This document shows positions 44,442 to 54,485 of a stretch of DNA of 64,000 bases, piece after piece. The notes beneath the pieces were generated by a model. It had not been told where the DNA came from and made no database searches. It saw only the letters and a program-made list of their open reading frames with translations. Made by a program: the position numbers and the translations under genes. This DNA comes from Shimia thalassica (GTDB lineage Bacteria; Pseudomonadota; Alphaproteobacteria; Rhodobacterales; Rhodobacteraceae), in NCBI RefSeq assembly GCF_001458215.1, contig NZ_CYTW01000001.1, forward strand, positions 992,001-1,056,000, read 5' to 3'. The number at the start of each line of letters is the position of its first letter. The first letter of the stretch is position 1.

Positions 44442-46136
44442 TTACTCCGCTGCCATGGCTTTGGATGGTTTCGGCTTTGGCTTGGCGCCGTGTTCGTATT
44501 CCTCGAGGAAGTCGAGAACTTCTTGGCGGAATTCGTAATAGTCGGGGTGCGCCATAAGGGCCTTGCGAGTGCGGGGGCGTGGCAGGTCAACATCAACGAT
44601 TTTGCCGATGGTGGCCTGTGGGCCGTTGGTCATCATGACCACGCGGTCGGCCAGAAGAATGGCTTCGTCCACATCGTGGGTGACGCAGATTGCGGTCACT
44701 TTTGTGCGGTCCCAGACTTCCATCAAAACTTCCTGCAGTTCCCAGCGTGTCAAACTGTCGAGCATGCCGAAAGGTTCATCCAGCAACAGCAGTTTGGGAG
44801 ACAGGGCAAAGGCCCGTGCAATCCCGACACGTTGCTTCATGCCGTTTGACATCGAGTGTGCGGGACGATCCATGGCGTCTGCCAGCCCTACGCGTTCGAG
44901 ATAGTATTCAACCACATCCTGACGTTCGCTCTGCGACGCCTTGGGATAGACCTTGTCCACACCGATCGCGACGTTTTCCTTGGCCGAAAGCCACGGGAAC
45001 AGGTTGGGGGACTGGAACACAACGGCGCGCTCGGGGTCAGCCCCGACAACACCGCGACCATCCAGGTTGATAACGCCCTTGGAAATCTCGTTAAGACCGG
45101 CGGCCATCGTAAGAACCGTCGACTTGCCGCAGCCCGAGTGTCCGATCAGCGAGATGAACTCGCCCTTTTCCAGCTTCAGGTTGAAGTCTTCAACAACGGT
45201 AAGAGGCCCTTTGGGGGTCGGATAAATCTTATGCAGTTGCGAGAATTCCAGATACTTGTCGGTCCGTGTGCTCTCGGTGGCGCGCACGTCGGCTTGCGCC
45301 TTGGGAATGTTGTGGATGGCGGTGACGTTCGGAAGTTCCTTGGTCATGTCCATCTTGGCGTCGATGCCCACATCCATCAGGTACTTGGTGATGTCCGCGC
45401 GCAGCTTCTTGAAGCCGTCGTGGTGGTTCATCTCCATACGGTCCCGCGGACGAGGAATGGAGACCTTGAACTCTTCGCCCAGAGACCCATCGGGGTTCAG
45501 CGCGATGATGCGGTCGGCCAGAATGATGGCTTCGTCCACGTCATTGGTGATCAGAACACAGGTCTTTTTGTCCGCGTCCCAGATCGCCTCGATCTCGTCG
45601 GCAAGGTTGGCACGTGTCAGCGCATCCAGAGCCGAGAGCGGTTCATCCAGCAACAGCATTTCAGGGTTCATAGCAAGGGCACGGGCAACGTTCACCCGTT
45701 GGCGCATCCCGCCGGACAACTCTGCCGGACGACGGCTTGCGGCGTGGCCGAGGCCCACCATCTTGACGTATTTGTCGACAGTCGCGGCCTTTTCCTCTGC
45801 GGGCATTTTCGGAAACACTGAGTCTAGCGCCAGACGGACATTGCCGTTCACGGTAAGCCACGGCATCAGAGAGTAGCTTTGGAAAATCACGCCACGCTCG
45901 GGGCCGGGGCCGGTGATCGGCTTGCCCTTGAACGTGAGGGTGCCTTTCGAGGGAGATTCCAGGCCAGCCATCAGGTTGATCAGCGTGGTTTTTCCAGTGC
46001 CCGAGAAGCCAAGCAATACGAGGAATTCGCCTTCCTGAACTTCGAGGTCGATGTTTTTGAGGACCTCGGTGTGGGCTGTGCCCTCACCGAAACCTTTGCT
46101 GACATTTTCAAACTTCATAATGCTCATGGCGATCAC
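44442..46136 (-). CDS. Nitrate ABC transporter ATPase with two fused ATPase domains (NrtCD-like)
   Basis: A 564-residue protein holding two complete ABC ATPase domains in one chain. Domain 1: Walker A GFSGTGKT (43-50), signature LSGGMRQR (140-147), Walker B LLLDEP, but ITNDVDEA, with Asn198 in the switch-His place. Domain 2: Walker A GHSGCGKS (332-339), signature MSNGMKQR (429-436), Walker B LLLDEP and VTHDVDEA (His487). A charged linker (about 225-290) joins them. The GTG start overlaps the nrtB stop as GTGA; an ATG at 46127 is also good. Cyanobacteria have separate nrtC and nrtD genes. It powers nitrate import with NrtA and NrtB. Confidence 0.9.
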   Translation of the reverse strand: MIAMSIMKFENVSKGFGEGTAHTEVLKNIDLEVQEGEFLVLLGFSGTGKTTLINLMAGLESPSKGTLTFKGKPITGPGPERGVIFQSYSLMPWLTVNGNVRLALDSVFPKMPAEEKAATVDKYVKMVGLGHAASRRPAELSGGMRQRVNVARALAMNPEMLLLDEPLSALDALTRANLADEIEAIWDADKKTCVLITNDVDEAIILADRIIALNPDGSLGEEFKVSIPRPRDRMEMNHHDGFKKLRADITKYLMDVGIDAKMDMTKELPNVTAIHNIPKAQADVRATESTRTDKYLEFSQLHKIYPTPKGPLTVVEDFNLKLEKGEFISLIGHSGCGKSTVLTMAAGLNEISKGVINLDGRGVVGADPERAVVFQSPNLFPWLSAKENVAIGVDKVYPKASQSERQDVVEYYLERVGLADAMDRPAHSMSNGMKQRVGIARAFALSPKLLLLDEPFGMLDSLTRWELQEVLMEVWDRTKVTAICVTHDVDEAILLADRVVMMTNGPQATIGKIVDVDLPRPRTRKALMAHPDYYEFRQEVLDFLEEYEHGAKPKPKPSKAMAAE

Positions 46137-47215
46137 CGGTTATTCGAGAAGGTGAACAGCGACTGGATGGCGTACATCAGGCGATCCAGCAGGAAGCCGA
46201 TGATGCCGATGGTAAACACAGCCACCATGATTTTCGCGAGCGAGCTGGACGATCCGTTCTGGAATTCATCCCAGACAAATTTTCCAAGACCGGGGTTCTG
46301 GGCCAGCATTTCGGCGGCGATCAGAACCATCCAGCCAACACCCAGAGACAAACGCAGACCGGTAAAGATCAGGGGCAGGGCCGAGGGCAGGACCAGCTTG
46401 GTCACTTTGGTATAGGTGTTCATTTTCAGAACCTTGGACACGCTGACCAGATCCTTGTCGATGGATGCCACACCCAAAGCGGTGTTGATCAGGGTTGGCC
46501 ACAGCGAACACAGGGTCACGGTGATGGCCGAGGTCAAAAAGGCCTTGGAGAACAAGCCGTCTTCGACGGTGTAGGTGGCAGAGACAACCATGGTGACGAT
46601 GGGCAGCCATGCCAGAGGGGAAACTGGTTTGAAGATCTGGATCAGCGGGTTGATCGCGGCGTTGGCATAGGGGCTGAGACCGGCCATGATCCCAAGTGGG
46701 ATGGCAATCGCCGATCCGATCAGAAAGCCAAAGAATACGGTCTTAATCGAGGTCCAGATTTGGGTGTAGTAGGACGGCGCGCCGGTATAGGCGATCTGTT
46801 TCACCTTCTCGGGCTGGCCTTTGTCGATGAATTTCTGGTTGCGCGCTTCGAGGCGGTCATAAAACTTGGCTTCTTTCGCGGCTTTGGCCTGCGAGTCCTC
46901 GTGGAGGTTGACCGCTTCGGTCCAGACCTCTTTGGGTCCGGGCACGGCGCCAAGGGATGTTTGTACTTTTGGAGCAAGCGTGCCCCAGGCAATCAGGAAG
47001 ACACAAATCGCCAGAACGGGAACCCCCAGCAGGCGCCAGATTTCTTTCATCTGGGCGCGAGGGTTGTCACCAGCAATGGCTTTAAGAACGGGTGTGATGA
47101 AGCTGAGACCCAGAACCTGGAACCAGCCATCGGCTTTGTTGATACGTGTGAACAGGCGGGCGCGGCGGGCTTCGCGCTCTTCGTCTGCAAGGGCTTGGGG
47201 GTCAATCGCGGTCAT
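46133..47215 (-). CDS. nrtB: Nitrate ABC transporter permease NrtB
   Basis: A 360-residue permease. A long N-terminal segment (about 130 residues, one early membrane span plus a charged region) precedes the BPD_transp_1 core with five or six spans. The cytoplasmic coupling loop is near [32 protein letters not shown] is upstream of the ATG. It overlaps the ATPase gene by 4 bp and forms the inner-membrane channel. Confidence 0.92.
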   Translation of the reverse strand: MTAIDPQALADEEREARRARLFTRINKADGWFQVLGLSFITPVLKAIAGDNPRAQMKEIWRLLGVPVLAICVFLIAWGTLAPKVQTSLGAVPGPKEVWTEAVNLHEDSQAKAAKEAKFYDRLEARNQKFIDKGQPEKVKQIAYTGAPSYYTQIWTSIKTVFFGFLIGSAIAIPLGIMAGLSPYANAAINPLIQIFKPVSPLAWLPIVTMVVSATYTVEDGLFSKAFLTSAITVTLCSLWPTLINTALGVASIDKDLVSVSKVLKMNTYTKVTKLVLPSALPLIFTGLRLSLGVGWMVLIAAEMLAQNPGLGKFVWDEFQNGSSSSLAKIMVAVFTIGIIGFLLDRLMYAIQSLFTFSNNR

Positions 47216-47286
47216 GGATCGGATCCTCGGGTTGGGCTTGGGAAAACCTGGGCTTTATCCCGTCGGTTTATCGTCTGTTTTGCGGC

Positions 47287-47345
47287 GGATGGTGGGGATG
47301 GTAGTGCGGCGCTCGCTGCGGGCAGCATCGCCCCGCCCACCATCC
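47287..47345. repeat. Inverted repeat in the nrtA-nrtB spacer
   Basis: GGATGGTGGG (47287-47296) and CCCACCATCC (47336-47345) form a 10-bp perfect inverted repeat with no T run. It lies just after the nrtA stop. A likely role is to stabilise the nrtA mRNA end so that more binding protein is made than permease. Confidence 0.5.
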
Positions 47346-47357
47346 CAAAGGGTGTGA

Positions 47358-48722
47358 TTAGCCTTGGATTTCTGTTCCAACGACCTTTTGGTCGCCTTTC
47401 AGGCCGATCGGCAGGCTGTCCAGATATGCATTGGGTTTTTTGCCATCGTAGGGGATGCCATCAATGATATCTTCTGCAGGAGTGGCGGCTTTGTAGCCAT
47501 CGCTGTCCCATGGGAAGTCAGCTTCGTTTGCAAGACCTTCTTCGACCAGAAGCTTTGCGGCTTCGAGATAGATTTCAGGTTTGTAAACCGACTTGGCCAC
47601 TTCGTCATACCAGCTGTCAGGCTTGGCTTCGCCGATTTGACCCCAGCGACGCATCTGGGTCAGGTACCAAATGGCGTCAGAATAGAAGGGGTAAGTCGCG
47701 TTGTAACGGAAGAACACGTTAAAGTCGGGCACTTCGCGCTTGTCGCCTTTTTCGTACTCAAACGTACCTGTCATCGAGTTCGCGATCACATCATAGTCTG
47801 CACCCACATATTCAGGCTGCGACAGGATTTTCACGGCTTCGGGACGGTTGGCGTTGTCGTTTTCATCGAGCCAGATCGCTGCGCGGATAAGAGCTTTGAC
47901 AACAGCTTTGGTGGTGTTCGGGTTTTCTTCGGCAAACTCGGCAGTGATGCCGAAAACTTTTTCCGGGTTGTTCTTCCAGAGTTCATAGTCGGTGACAACC
48001 GGAACGCCGATGCCTTTGAAAACAGCCTGCTGGTTCCATGGCTCGCCAACGCAGTAGCCATAGATTGTGCCAGCTTCCATTGTGGCAGGCATCTGTGGGG
48101 GAGGTGTCACAGACAACAGAACGTCGGCGCCGATTTGACCCGAGATGTTTTGTTCGCTGTAAAAGCCGGGCTCGAGGCCGCCAGCGGCCAGCCAGTAACG
48201 CAGTTCATAGTTGTGGGTCGAAACCGGGAAAACCATGCCCATGTTAAAGGGCTTGCCTTCGGATTTGTACTTTTCAACAACCGGAGCCAGTGACTTGGCC
48301 GAGATCGGGTGGATTGGCTTGCCCGCATCATCGTGTGGAATGTGAGGCTTCATCTCTTCCCAGATCGTGTTCGACACCGTGATCGCGTTGCCGTTCAGGT
48401 CCATCGAAAAGGGGGTGATGATGTGGGCTTTGGTTCCAAAGCCGATTGTTGCGGCCAGTGGTTGACCGGCCAGCATGTGCGCGCCGTCCAATTGACCGTC
48501 AATCACACCGTCCAGAAGAACTTTCCAGTTGGCTTGTGCTTCCAGTGTTACAAACAGGCCTTCGTCATCAAAGAAACCTTGTTCATAGGCCACTGCGAGT
48601 GGTGCCATGTCCGTCAGTTTGATGAAACCAAAGGTCAGTTCGTCTTTTTCCAGTTCCAGTTCGGCCATGGCCGGTGTGACCAGCATTGTGGTCGCTGCGA
48701 GAATGGATGCAATCCGTTTCAT
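47358..48722 (-). CDS. nrtA: Nitrate-binding protein NrtA
   Basis: A 454-residue periplasmic binding protein. The start at 48722 gives a standard signal peptide ([20 protein letters not shown] is the segment) and has GAGGACAG upstream. The mature part has the NrtA/NasS pattern: [22 protein letters not shown], ending near [16 protein letters not shown]. It captures nitrate (and probably nitrite) for NrtB/NrtCD. The 5' leader contains ANTAR-type antitermination hairpins, so NasT controls this gene and everything downstream. Confidence 0.93.
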   Translation of the reverse strand: MKRIASILAATTMLVTPAMAELELEKDELTFGFIKLTDMAPLAVAYEQGFFDDEGLFVTLEAQANWKVLLDGVIDGQLDGAHMLAGQPLAATIGFGTKAHIITPFSMDLNGNAITVSNTIWEEMKPHIPHDDAGKPIHPISAKSLAPVVEKYKSEGKPFNMGMVFPVSTHNYELRYWLAAGGLEPGFYSEQNISGQIGADVLLSVTPPPQMPATMEAGTIYGYCVGEPWNQQAVFKGIGVPVVTDYELWKNNPEKVFGITAEFAEENPNTTKAVVKALIRAAIWLDENDNANRPEAVKILSQPEYVGADYDVIANSMTGTFEYEKGDKREVPDFNVFFRYNATYPFYSDAIWYLTQMRRWGQIGEAKPDSWYDEVAKSVYKPEIYLEAAKLLVEEGLANEADFPWDSDGYKAATPAEDIIDGIPYDGKKPNAYLDSLPIGLKGDQKVVGTEIQG

Positions 48723-48755
48723 GTGTCTGTCCTCGTCCGCGCCCCGCAGAGGGGC

Positions 48756-48870
48756 AAAAAAACAAAAAAGCCGCTGACGCACTCCGACATTATGTCAGAG
48801 GGTCGAGCGGCTTTGCTCATCGATCCCAAGCAATGGGAAAAGGGAAGAGACGGAACGCCCTTGCTCCGTC
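48756..48870 (-). promoter_or_regulatory. NasT (ANTAR) antitermination leader of the nitrate operon
   Basis: Read on the minus strand, hairpin P1 (48849-48870) pairs GACGGAGC with GTTCCGTC around hexaloop AAGGGC. Hairpin P2 (48805-48818) pairs GAGC with GCTC around hexaloop AAAGCC. Both loops have A at position 1 and G at position 4, the known ANTAR recognition rule. P2 overlaps the 5' arm of a terminator whose AAAGCCGCT (48806-48814) pairs with AGCGGCTTT (48767-48775), followed by a long T-rich run (48756-48766). P2 and the terminator cannot form together. NasT binding would therefore allow read-through into nrtA. Confidence 0.85.
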
Positions 48871-48980
48871 TTGCCCTCATTAGGCAGGGTGGCTGGCGTC
48901 GGTGCAAGCCACGTGGGGTGCTGCAAGTGCATTATTATGCTGCATTGCCGCATCGAGCATCAGATGTGCTGCATTTTTAG

Positions 48981-50159
48981 TCACTTTTTCACCTGAGGGT
49001 CGAATATTTCGCCATCAAAAAAGCTGTCTGGTCCAAGAATCATCGTGCCGTTCACCGATGAAACTGCTGTTGGATTGCCTAACGCGCCTTCGCATTTCGA
49101 GGATGCGCCAGGCATATCTGCGTCCAGAACAGCAAGGTGTTTGCGGTAGAGATCGGTGCGAAACACGGTTTCAGCGGTGCGCGCCGCGTTGTCGCGATCA
49201 AGCCCGATCCGCGCCGCCATTTGCGTTCCGATCCACGCCGCTTGTGATTTCCAAGGGAAGGTTGCCGCCCCATCAAAAAAGGTCAGCATCCGCTTGACGG
49301 GTTTAGCCTTGGCATTGCGTGCGATCACCATGTGACCGCTCAGGGCGCGTTCTGCAACTTCGGCACTTACCCCCAGATATTCGGGCCAAGACAGGATTTC
49401 GGCAGCGGTCGACATGCGTTTGGGTTCCGCCAGCCAGCGGCCCGCCTTCCAGATGGCGCGCATCAACAGACCTGTGAGTTCGGGCTCGGCCTCGGTCCAG
49501 TCGTGGCGCACGGCCAGTACTTTTTCCGGTGCGAACTGCCAGATGGCACTGCTGGGCAGAAGCAGTTCTCCATGCCCTTGTTCAACGCTAATCGATCCCC
49601 AAGGCTCGCCCACACAGAAGGCGTCAATTTCGCCGGCTTTGATCGCATCAGCCATCAGAGGCGGCGGAATGGTGCGCACATCAAGGTTTTGTGGGGCTGC
49701 AGGCCCCAGCGCACCCAGCCAGTAATAGAGCATTTCGGCATGCATCGAGAACGGGAAGGGGACGCCCACACGCAATCCCTCGCTCAGGGTGCTCAAGGCG
49801 CGGCCTGTTGCGTGGGCATCTGCAAAGTCCGGCGTGAAACCATGCGCGCGCAATTTGCTTGCGACTTCGGTCGAGACACCTACCACGTTGCCGTTCACAG
49901 ACAGAATGGAAAGGGCATCCAGCCGGGTGGTCATACCCCCCAGCCCAAGGGCCATCGCAACCGGGATCGGGGCCAGCATCTGGGCCGCTTCCAGTTGTCC
50001 CAGCACAAGCCAATCGCGCAAGGTTGACCATGACGGCGCACGCTGAAGATCCAGCGCCAGCCCTTCTTCTTCTGCAAATCCCATTTCCTGCGCGATGATC
50101 AAAGGCGCGGCATCAACAAGAGGCATAAAGCCGACTTTCAAGGGTACTGTCCGCATCAC
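48981..50159 (-). CDS. nasS: NasS nitrate sensor
   Basis: A 392-residue NrtA-like protein without a signal peptide (begins MMRTVPLKVGFMPLVDAAPLIIA), so it stays in the cytoplasm. NasS binds nitrate or nitrite and, when empty, holds NasT inactive. The start overlaps the nasT stop by 4 bp, consistent with balanced production of the two. The gene lies immediately upstream of the nrtA leader. Confidence 0.93.
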   Translation of the reverse strand: MMRTVPLKVGFMPLVDAAPLIIAQEMGFAEEEGLALDLQRAPSWSTLRDWLVLGQLEAAQMLAPIPVAMALGLGGMTTRLDALSILSVNGNVVGVSTEVASKLRAHGFTPDFADAHATGRALSTLSEGLRVGVPFPFSMHAEMLYYWLGALGPAAPQNLDVRTIPPPLMADAIKAGEIDAFCVGEPWGSISVEQGHGELLLPSSAIWQFAPEKVLAVRHDWTEAEPELTGLLMRAIWKAGRWLAEPKRMSTAAEILSWPEYLGVSAEVAERALSGHMVIARNAKAKPVKRMLTFFDGAATFPWKSQAAWIGTQMAARIGLDRDNAARTAETVFRTDLYRKHLAVLDADMPGASSKCEGALGNPTAVSSVNGTMILGPDSFFDGEIFDPQVKK

Positions 50160-50737
50160 AACAACTCCGAAGCTGTGACCAGGGCTTGGGCCACGTCGGC
50201 GATCTTCTTGCCTTGGTCCATCGCGGTTTTGCGGATCAGCGCATAGGCTTCATCTTCGGATACGCCGCGTGCGCGCATGACAATACCTTTCGCGCGGTCA
50301 ATGATCTTGCGTTCTTCCAGCGCCCGTTTTGTTGCCTCGAGTTCAGAGCGCATGCGCTGGAACATATGAAAACGGGCAATAGCTGCATCAATCACGGGTT
50401 TGACACGATCGCTTTGCAACCCGTTCACAACATAGGCCGACACGCCGGCCTCAATCGCGGTTTTGGTGAGCCGGTCATCAGATCTGTTAACAAACAAGGC
50501 GACGGGCCGTTCCAGCGGTGAAGAGGCAAGTGTCAGTTCTTCAATTGTGTCGCGCGACGGATTGGAAACGTCGATCAGCACGATATCGGGATTGATTTCC
50601 GCAACAGAGCGCGCAAGCCCCGTGTGGACCGCAAGCACTCTGATATCGTGATTTCCTGTCTCAAGCAGACTGTCGACAATGGCGGTTGCCTTGTCCCTGT
50701 CTCCTTCGACAATTAGTATGGAGAGCCGATCTGCCAT
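50156..50737 (-). CDS. nasT: NasT antiterminator (ANTAR response regulator)
   Basis: A 193-residue protein: an N-terminal receiver-like domain (SILIVEGDRDKAT, with VLIDVS at the phospho-Asp position) and a C-terminal ANTAR RNA-binding helix bundle (ALEERKIIDRAKGIVMRARGVSEDEAY). NasT, freed from NasS by nitrate, binds paired hexaloop hairpins in nascent RNA and prevents termination. A matching target is present upstream of nrtA. Confidence 0.95.
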   Translation of the reverse strand: MADRLSILIVEGDRDKATAIVDSLLETGNHDIRVLAVHTGLARSVAEINPDIVLIDVSNPSRDTIEELTLASSPLERPVALFVNRSDDRLTKTAIEAGVSAYVVNGLQSDRVKPVIDAAIARFHMFQRMRSELEATKRALEERKIIDRAKGIVMRARGVSEDEAYALIRKTAMDQGKKIADVAQALVTASELL

Positions 50738-50910
50738 CTGTGCGCGCCTTATCTGTTCAGGCGTCAGAAATAGGTTCCGATAGGGTAGAACAACAGATGC
50801 TGCGGCGCAGCGGACGCCGCGACTTCAGTGAATGATCAAAAAATAGGCTTTATGGGTGCGGATTGAGCACCTTTGAGTCGCGCTTCCGGCTGTGGTCCAT
50901 TTACCCTGTA

Positions 50911-52020
50911 TCAGGCATCTTTTGGCAGAATGGGCGCTGTTTTTGTCAAAGTCAGGTCGGCCTCTGAAAACTTCCACGGACCCCGCACGCCCTTGATGCC
51001 GTCGGGTTCAATCACCATGCCACGGGCCTTGATCTGGGGATCATCAAAGGCCTGTCCGACCGAGTTTATCGGTCCGGCCGGAACGGTTGCGGCCTCTAGT
51101 GCGGCCAGCAAATCTGCCGAGGGCCAGCCTGCGAGTGACATCTCCAACTCTTGTGTGAGGGCCTCTCGGTGGGCGACCCGTGACACGTTGGTTTCATACC
51201 TTGTGTCTGCAGCAAGGTCAGGGCGATCGATCACACCGCAAAATCTCTGAAACTGGCTGTCGTTGCCCACGGCCAGAATGATGTGACCGTCCTTTGTGGG
51301 AAGCACTTGATAGGGGGAAATGTTGGGGTGGTCATTGCCCTTGCGCATCGGAGCGGTCCCCGTCGAGAGGTAATTCATCGCCTGATTGGCGAGCAATGCC
51401 GTGGCGCAATCCAGAAGGGACATATCGATATGTTGCCCTTGTCCCGTGTGGTGGCGTTGTTCGACCGCGGCAAGAATACCGATCGTGCCATAAAGACCGG
51501 TGACCACATCTGTTACGGCGACCCCCACCTTTTGGGGCTGGCGGTCAGGCTCGCCTGTGATCGACATCAGTCCGGACATGCCTTGGATCAAAAAGTCATA
51601 GCCCGCGCGTTTGGCATAGGGGCCATCCTGCCCGAATCCAGTGATCGAACAGTAAATCAGGCGCGGGTTTAGCTGTTTCAGGCTGTCATAGTCGAGCCCG
51701 TATTTCTCAAGCCCCCCGACCTTGAAGTTTTCGATCAGGATGTCCGCGTCCGCCACAAGATCGCGCACGATTTTCTGGCCTTCTTCGGTCCGGAAATCGG
51801 CAACAACCGCAATTTTGCCCCGATTGGCAGCATAGTAATAGGCCGCGGTTTTGTCGCCATCCCGTTCGATAAAGGGAGGGCCCCAATTTCGGGTGTCGTC
51901 GCCGTCGGCGGATTCCACCTTGATGACCTCTGCGCCCAGATCGGCAAGCGATTGCCCAATCCAGGGGCCAGCAAGGATGCGGGCGAGTTCGATCACTTTC
52001 AGACCTTCAAGGGGACTCAT
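50911..52020 (-). CDS. Family III CoA-transferase (CaiB/BaiF), probably for glutarate
   Basis: A 369-residue class III CoA-transferase. The start reads MSPLEGLKVIELARILAGPWIGQSLADLGAEVIKVE in segments typical of the family; NANRG appears as AANRGKIAVVADF and the catalytic Asp is in the MSLLDCATALLANQ region. The ATG at 52020 has AAAGGAAG upstream. It neighbours glutaryl-CoA dehydrogenase and an XRE-cupin regulator. The combination suggests succinyl-CoA:glutarate CoA-transferase, but the acyl substrate is inferred from context. Confidence 0.82.
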   Translation of the reverse strand: MSPLEGLKVIELARILAGPWIGQSLADLGAEVIKVESADGDDTRNWGPPFIERDGDKTAAYYYAANRGKIAVVADFRTEEGQKIVRDLVADADILIENFKVGGLEKYGLDYDSLKQLNPRLIYCSITGFGQDGPYAKRAGYDFLIQGMSGLMSITGEPDRQPQKVGVAVTDVVTGLYGTIGILAAVEQRHHTGQGQHIDMSLLDCATALLANQAMNYLSTGTAPMRKGNDHPNISPYQVLPTKDGHIILAVGNDSQFQRFCGVIDRPDLAADTRYETNVSRVAHREALTQELEMSLAGWPSADLLAALEAATVPAGPINSVGQAFDDPQIKARGMVIEPDGIKGVRGPWKFSEADLTLTKTAPILPKDA

Positions 52021-52041
52021 ATTCACTTCCTTTGCGCGGGA

Positions 52042-52623
52042 TCACAGATAGGGGGGCGTACAGGCAGAAATCAATTCTGCGGGCCGGTCGGAAATATTGC
52101 GAAACCGATGTGGTTCGCGGCTGTTAAACAGAAAGGCATCGCCAGCTTTCAGAATGCGAATTTCGGTGCCGACGGTCACTTCGATTTCGCCAGCAATCAC
52201 GATACCGCCTTCGTTTGCATCGTGTTCGATCATCGAACTGCCGGTGTCGGCGCCCGCTTCGTAACGTTCATGCAAGATTTGCAGCCCGTGCGCCTTGGCA
52301 TCGCCAACCTGTTTGATCGCGATCTTTTGCTGGGCCAGATCGCCCCCTTGATAAAGACGTGACGTGAGGTCGCGAAGATCCTGTGGTGTAAAAAACGGGT
52401 GCTGGGCTGTGGGCGCATCGGGCTCAAAAAACTCAGACATCGAAATGCCAAGTCCGCCCAGTATTTTGCGCAAAGACGCAACAGACGGGCTGCTGCGATT
52501 TGTTTCGATCATCGAGATTTGCCCATGGGGCACGCTGGCGGCTTCTGCCAGTTGCCTTTGAGATAAGCCGTATTGGGCCCTCAAGTCCCTTAATCTACGG
52601 CCTACATCAAAGTCTTCTGTCAT
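52042..52623 (-). CDS. XRE-family regulator with C-terminal cupin domain
   Basis: A 193-residue regulator. An N-terminal helix-turn-helix (LRDLRAQYGLSQRQLAEAASVPHGQISMIE) is followed by a cupin domain (IVIAGEIEVTVGTEIRILKAGDAFLFN, then PHRF) likely to sense a small acid or amine. It lies between the CoA-transferase (21 nt away, same strand) and the divergent gcdH gene, so it probably controls both. Related proteins such as PuuR respond to polyamine-pathway metabolites. The start at 52623 is the family-like one; a longer frame exists. Confidence 0.87.
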   Translation of the reverse strand: MTEDFDVGRRLRDLRAQYGLSQRQLAEAASVPHGQISMIETNRSSPSVASLRKILGGLGISMSEFFEPDAPTAQHPFFTPQDLRDLTSRLYQGGDLAQQKIAIKQVGDAKAHGLQILHERYEAGADTGSSMIEHDANEGGIVIAGEIEVTVGTEIRILKAGDAFLFNSREPHRFRNISDRPAELISACTPPYL

Positions 52624-52881
52624 TGTGCTGTCTCTATTTGATCGTGAGGATGGTGTCGGTATTCGGGGTGTTGCGCAAATTCTTACTAGCATTGCGCAAT
52701 AAAATGAGCAATAGAACTATGAGATGCGGTGCCCAAGGGGGCGGGATTCGAAAGGGCGCAGTCCTTTTTATGCAATTTGGACCGCCGGATTGCATTCCTA
52801 CACCCTCTGGACATCACCCAGACCTCGGTAGAGGCTGCGTCCAACACAATTGCCGCTTGTGCGGAAAAAGGAGATTCCGAA

Positions 52882-54096
52882 ATGGCGAAAGAACTGGCCC
52901 CACAATCCCGCCCCGATCTGTCCTCTTTCACGTGGGAAGATCCCTTCCTGATGGAGAACCAGCTCTCGGAAGACGAGCGTATGGTGCGTGATGCTGCTGC
53001 TGCCTATGGTCAGGACAAACTGATGCCGCGCGTGACCGAGGCGTTTGCGCAAGAGTCGACCGACCCTGAAATCTTCCGCGAAATGGGCGCGATGGGCCTG
53101 TTGGGCACCACCATTCCGGAAGAATACGGCGGCATCGGCGCTGGCTATGTCACATACGGTCTGGTGGCCCGCGAAGTCGAACGTATCGACTCTGGTTACC
53201 GGTCGATGATGTCGGTACAGTCTTCGTTGGTGATGTACCCGATCTATGCCTATGGCACCGAAGAGCAGCGCATGAAGTATCTGCCGAAGCTGGCCTCTGG
53301 TGAATACATCGGGTGTTTTGGCCTGACCGAGCCGGATGCCGGTTCCGATCCGGGCAGCATGAAGACCGTCGCGAAAAAGACCGACGGCGGTTATGTCCTG
53401 AACGGGTCAAAGATGTGGATCTCGAACGCTCCGATTGCGGATGTGTTTGTTGTCTGGGCCAAGTCCGAAGCGCATGGCGGCAAGATCAAGGGTTTTGTTC
53501 TTGAAAAGGGCATGAAAGGCCTGAGCGCACCAAAGATCGAAGGCAAGCTAAGCCTGCGCGCGTCGATCACCGGCGAAATCGTGATGAATGATGTCGAGGT
53601 CAGCGAAGACGCCTTGTTGCCGAATGTCTCGGGGTTGAAGGGGCCTTTCGGCTGTTTGAACCGCGCCCGTTACGGCATCGCATGGGGCGCGATGGGGGCG
53701 GCTGAGTTCTGTTGGCATGCCGCCCGCAGCTATGGTCTGGATCGCAAACAGTTCGGCAAGCCTTTGGCGCAGACACAGTTGTTCCAGTTGAAGCTTGCCA
53801 ATATGCAGACCGAGATCGCACTGGGCCTTCAGGCGGCATTGCAGGTCGGGCGCTTGATGGATGAAGCACAGGCGGCCCCTGAAATGGTCTCGTTGATCAA
53901 ACGCAACAACTGTGGCAAGGCACTCGAGATCGCACGTCATTCGCGTGACATGCATGGCGGCAACGGGATTTCGCAGGATTTCCATGTGATCCGTCACATG
54001 GTCAATCTGGAAACCGTGAACACCTATGAGGGCACACACGACGTGCACGCCCTGATCCTTGGTCGGGCACAAACCGGTCTGCAGGCCTTTTTCTGA
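52882..54096 (+). CDS. gcdH: Glutaryl-CoA dehydrogenase
   Basis: A 404-residue acyl-CoA dehydrogenase. AAAAAGGAGAT precedes the ATG at 52882. The N-terminus [19 protein letters not shown] is characteristic of GcdH, and [14 protein letters not shown] holds the FAD/substrate region. The catalytic Glu is in [16 protein letters not shown]. It converts glutaryl-CoA to crotonyl-CoA with loss of CO2, using FAD and electron-transfer flavoprotein. It is divergent from the regulator and CoA-transferase. Confidence 0.92.
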   Translation: MAKELAPQSRPDLSSFTWEDPFLMENQLSEDERMVRDAAAAYGQDKLMPRVTEAFAQESTDPEIFREMGAMGLLGTTIPEEYGGIGAGYVTYGLVAREVERIDSGYRSMMSVQSSLVMYPIYAYGTEEQRMKYLPKLASGEYIGCFGLTEPDAGSDPGSMKTVAKKTDGGYVLNGSKMWISNAPIADVFVVWAKSEAHGGKIKGFVLEKGMKGLSAPKIEGKLSLRASITGEIVMNDVEVSEDALLPNVSGLKGPFGCLNRARYGIAWGAMGAAEFCWHAARSYGLDRKQFGKPLAQTQLFQLKLANMQTEIALGLQAALQVGRLMDEAQAAPEMVSLIKRNNCGKALEIARHSRDMHGGNGISQDFHVIRHMVNLETVNTYEGTHDVHALILGRAQTGLQAFF

Positions 54097-54106
54097 TAAA
54101 ACCTCA

Positions 54107-54129
54107 AGAGGGGGCCGGCGGCCCTCTCT
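54107..54129 (+). terminator. Terminator-like hairpin after gcdH
   Basis: A 10-bp stem (one G-T pair) closes a 3-nt loop, followed by TTT. It starts 10 nt after the gcdH stop. Confidence 0.6.
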
Positions 54130-54485
54130 TTGCCCCGATGACGTCATGCTGACGCTCATAAAAGGGCCCGCGTTCCTCGTAATGTGCACGAAAGCAGTGC
54201 GAGGCGAACTTTAGAAAAACACTCTGTCTTCGGCGTTTCCAGCATTTTTCCCGAAGACAGCGCGCAAAACAGCCCTGATATTCTAGGATGTGTTGGTGCT
54301 TTTGCATGGATACATCGCGCAAAAAATGCGGTTGTGGCAGGGGATAAGGCAGTTCGCCCATTCCTGCCTTACTTTTCATCTTTCAGGTAAACATTGAAAG
54401 ACAATCGCGAATTATCACATTTTGAAGTAATATCGCTTTGGTTAGACTTCAGTCTGACCATGAACGATGTGCCGGAGGTTCCAAC
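54130..54485. other. Intergenic region before xdhA
   Basis: About 355 nt without a gene. It contains a perfect 10-bp inverted repeat, CTGTCTTCGG (54224-54233) and CCGAAGACAG (54251-54260), separated by 17 nt. This may be a regulator site or an RNA structure in the xdhA leader. AT-rich sequence near 54385-54450 may hold the promoter. Confidence 0.5.

Noticed and set aside
43782..44849. 355-codon plus-strand frame
   Set aside because: Opposite nirB and the nitrate ATPase gene, both with intact family motifs.
50802..50820. GCGGCG/CGCCGC hairpin upstream of nasT
   Set aside because: A 6-bp GC stem with no T run and no A1/G4 hexaloop; insufficient to call a terminator or ANTAR target.
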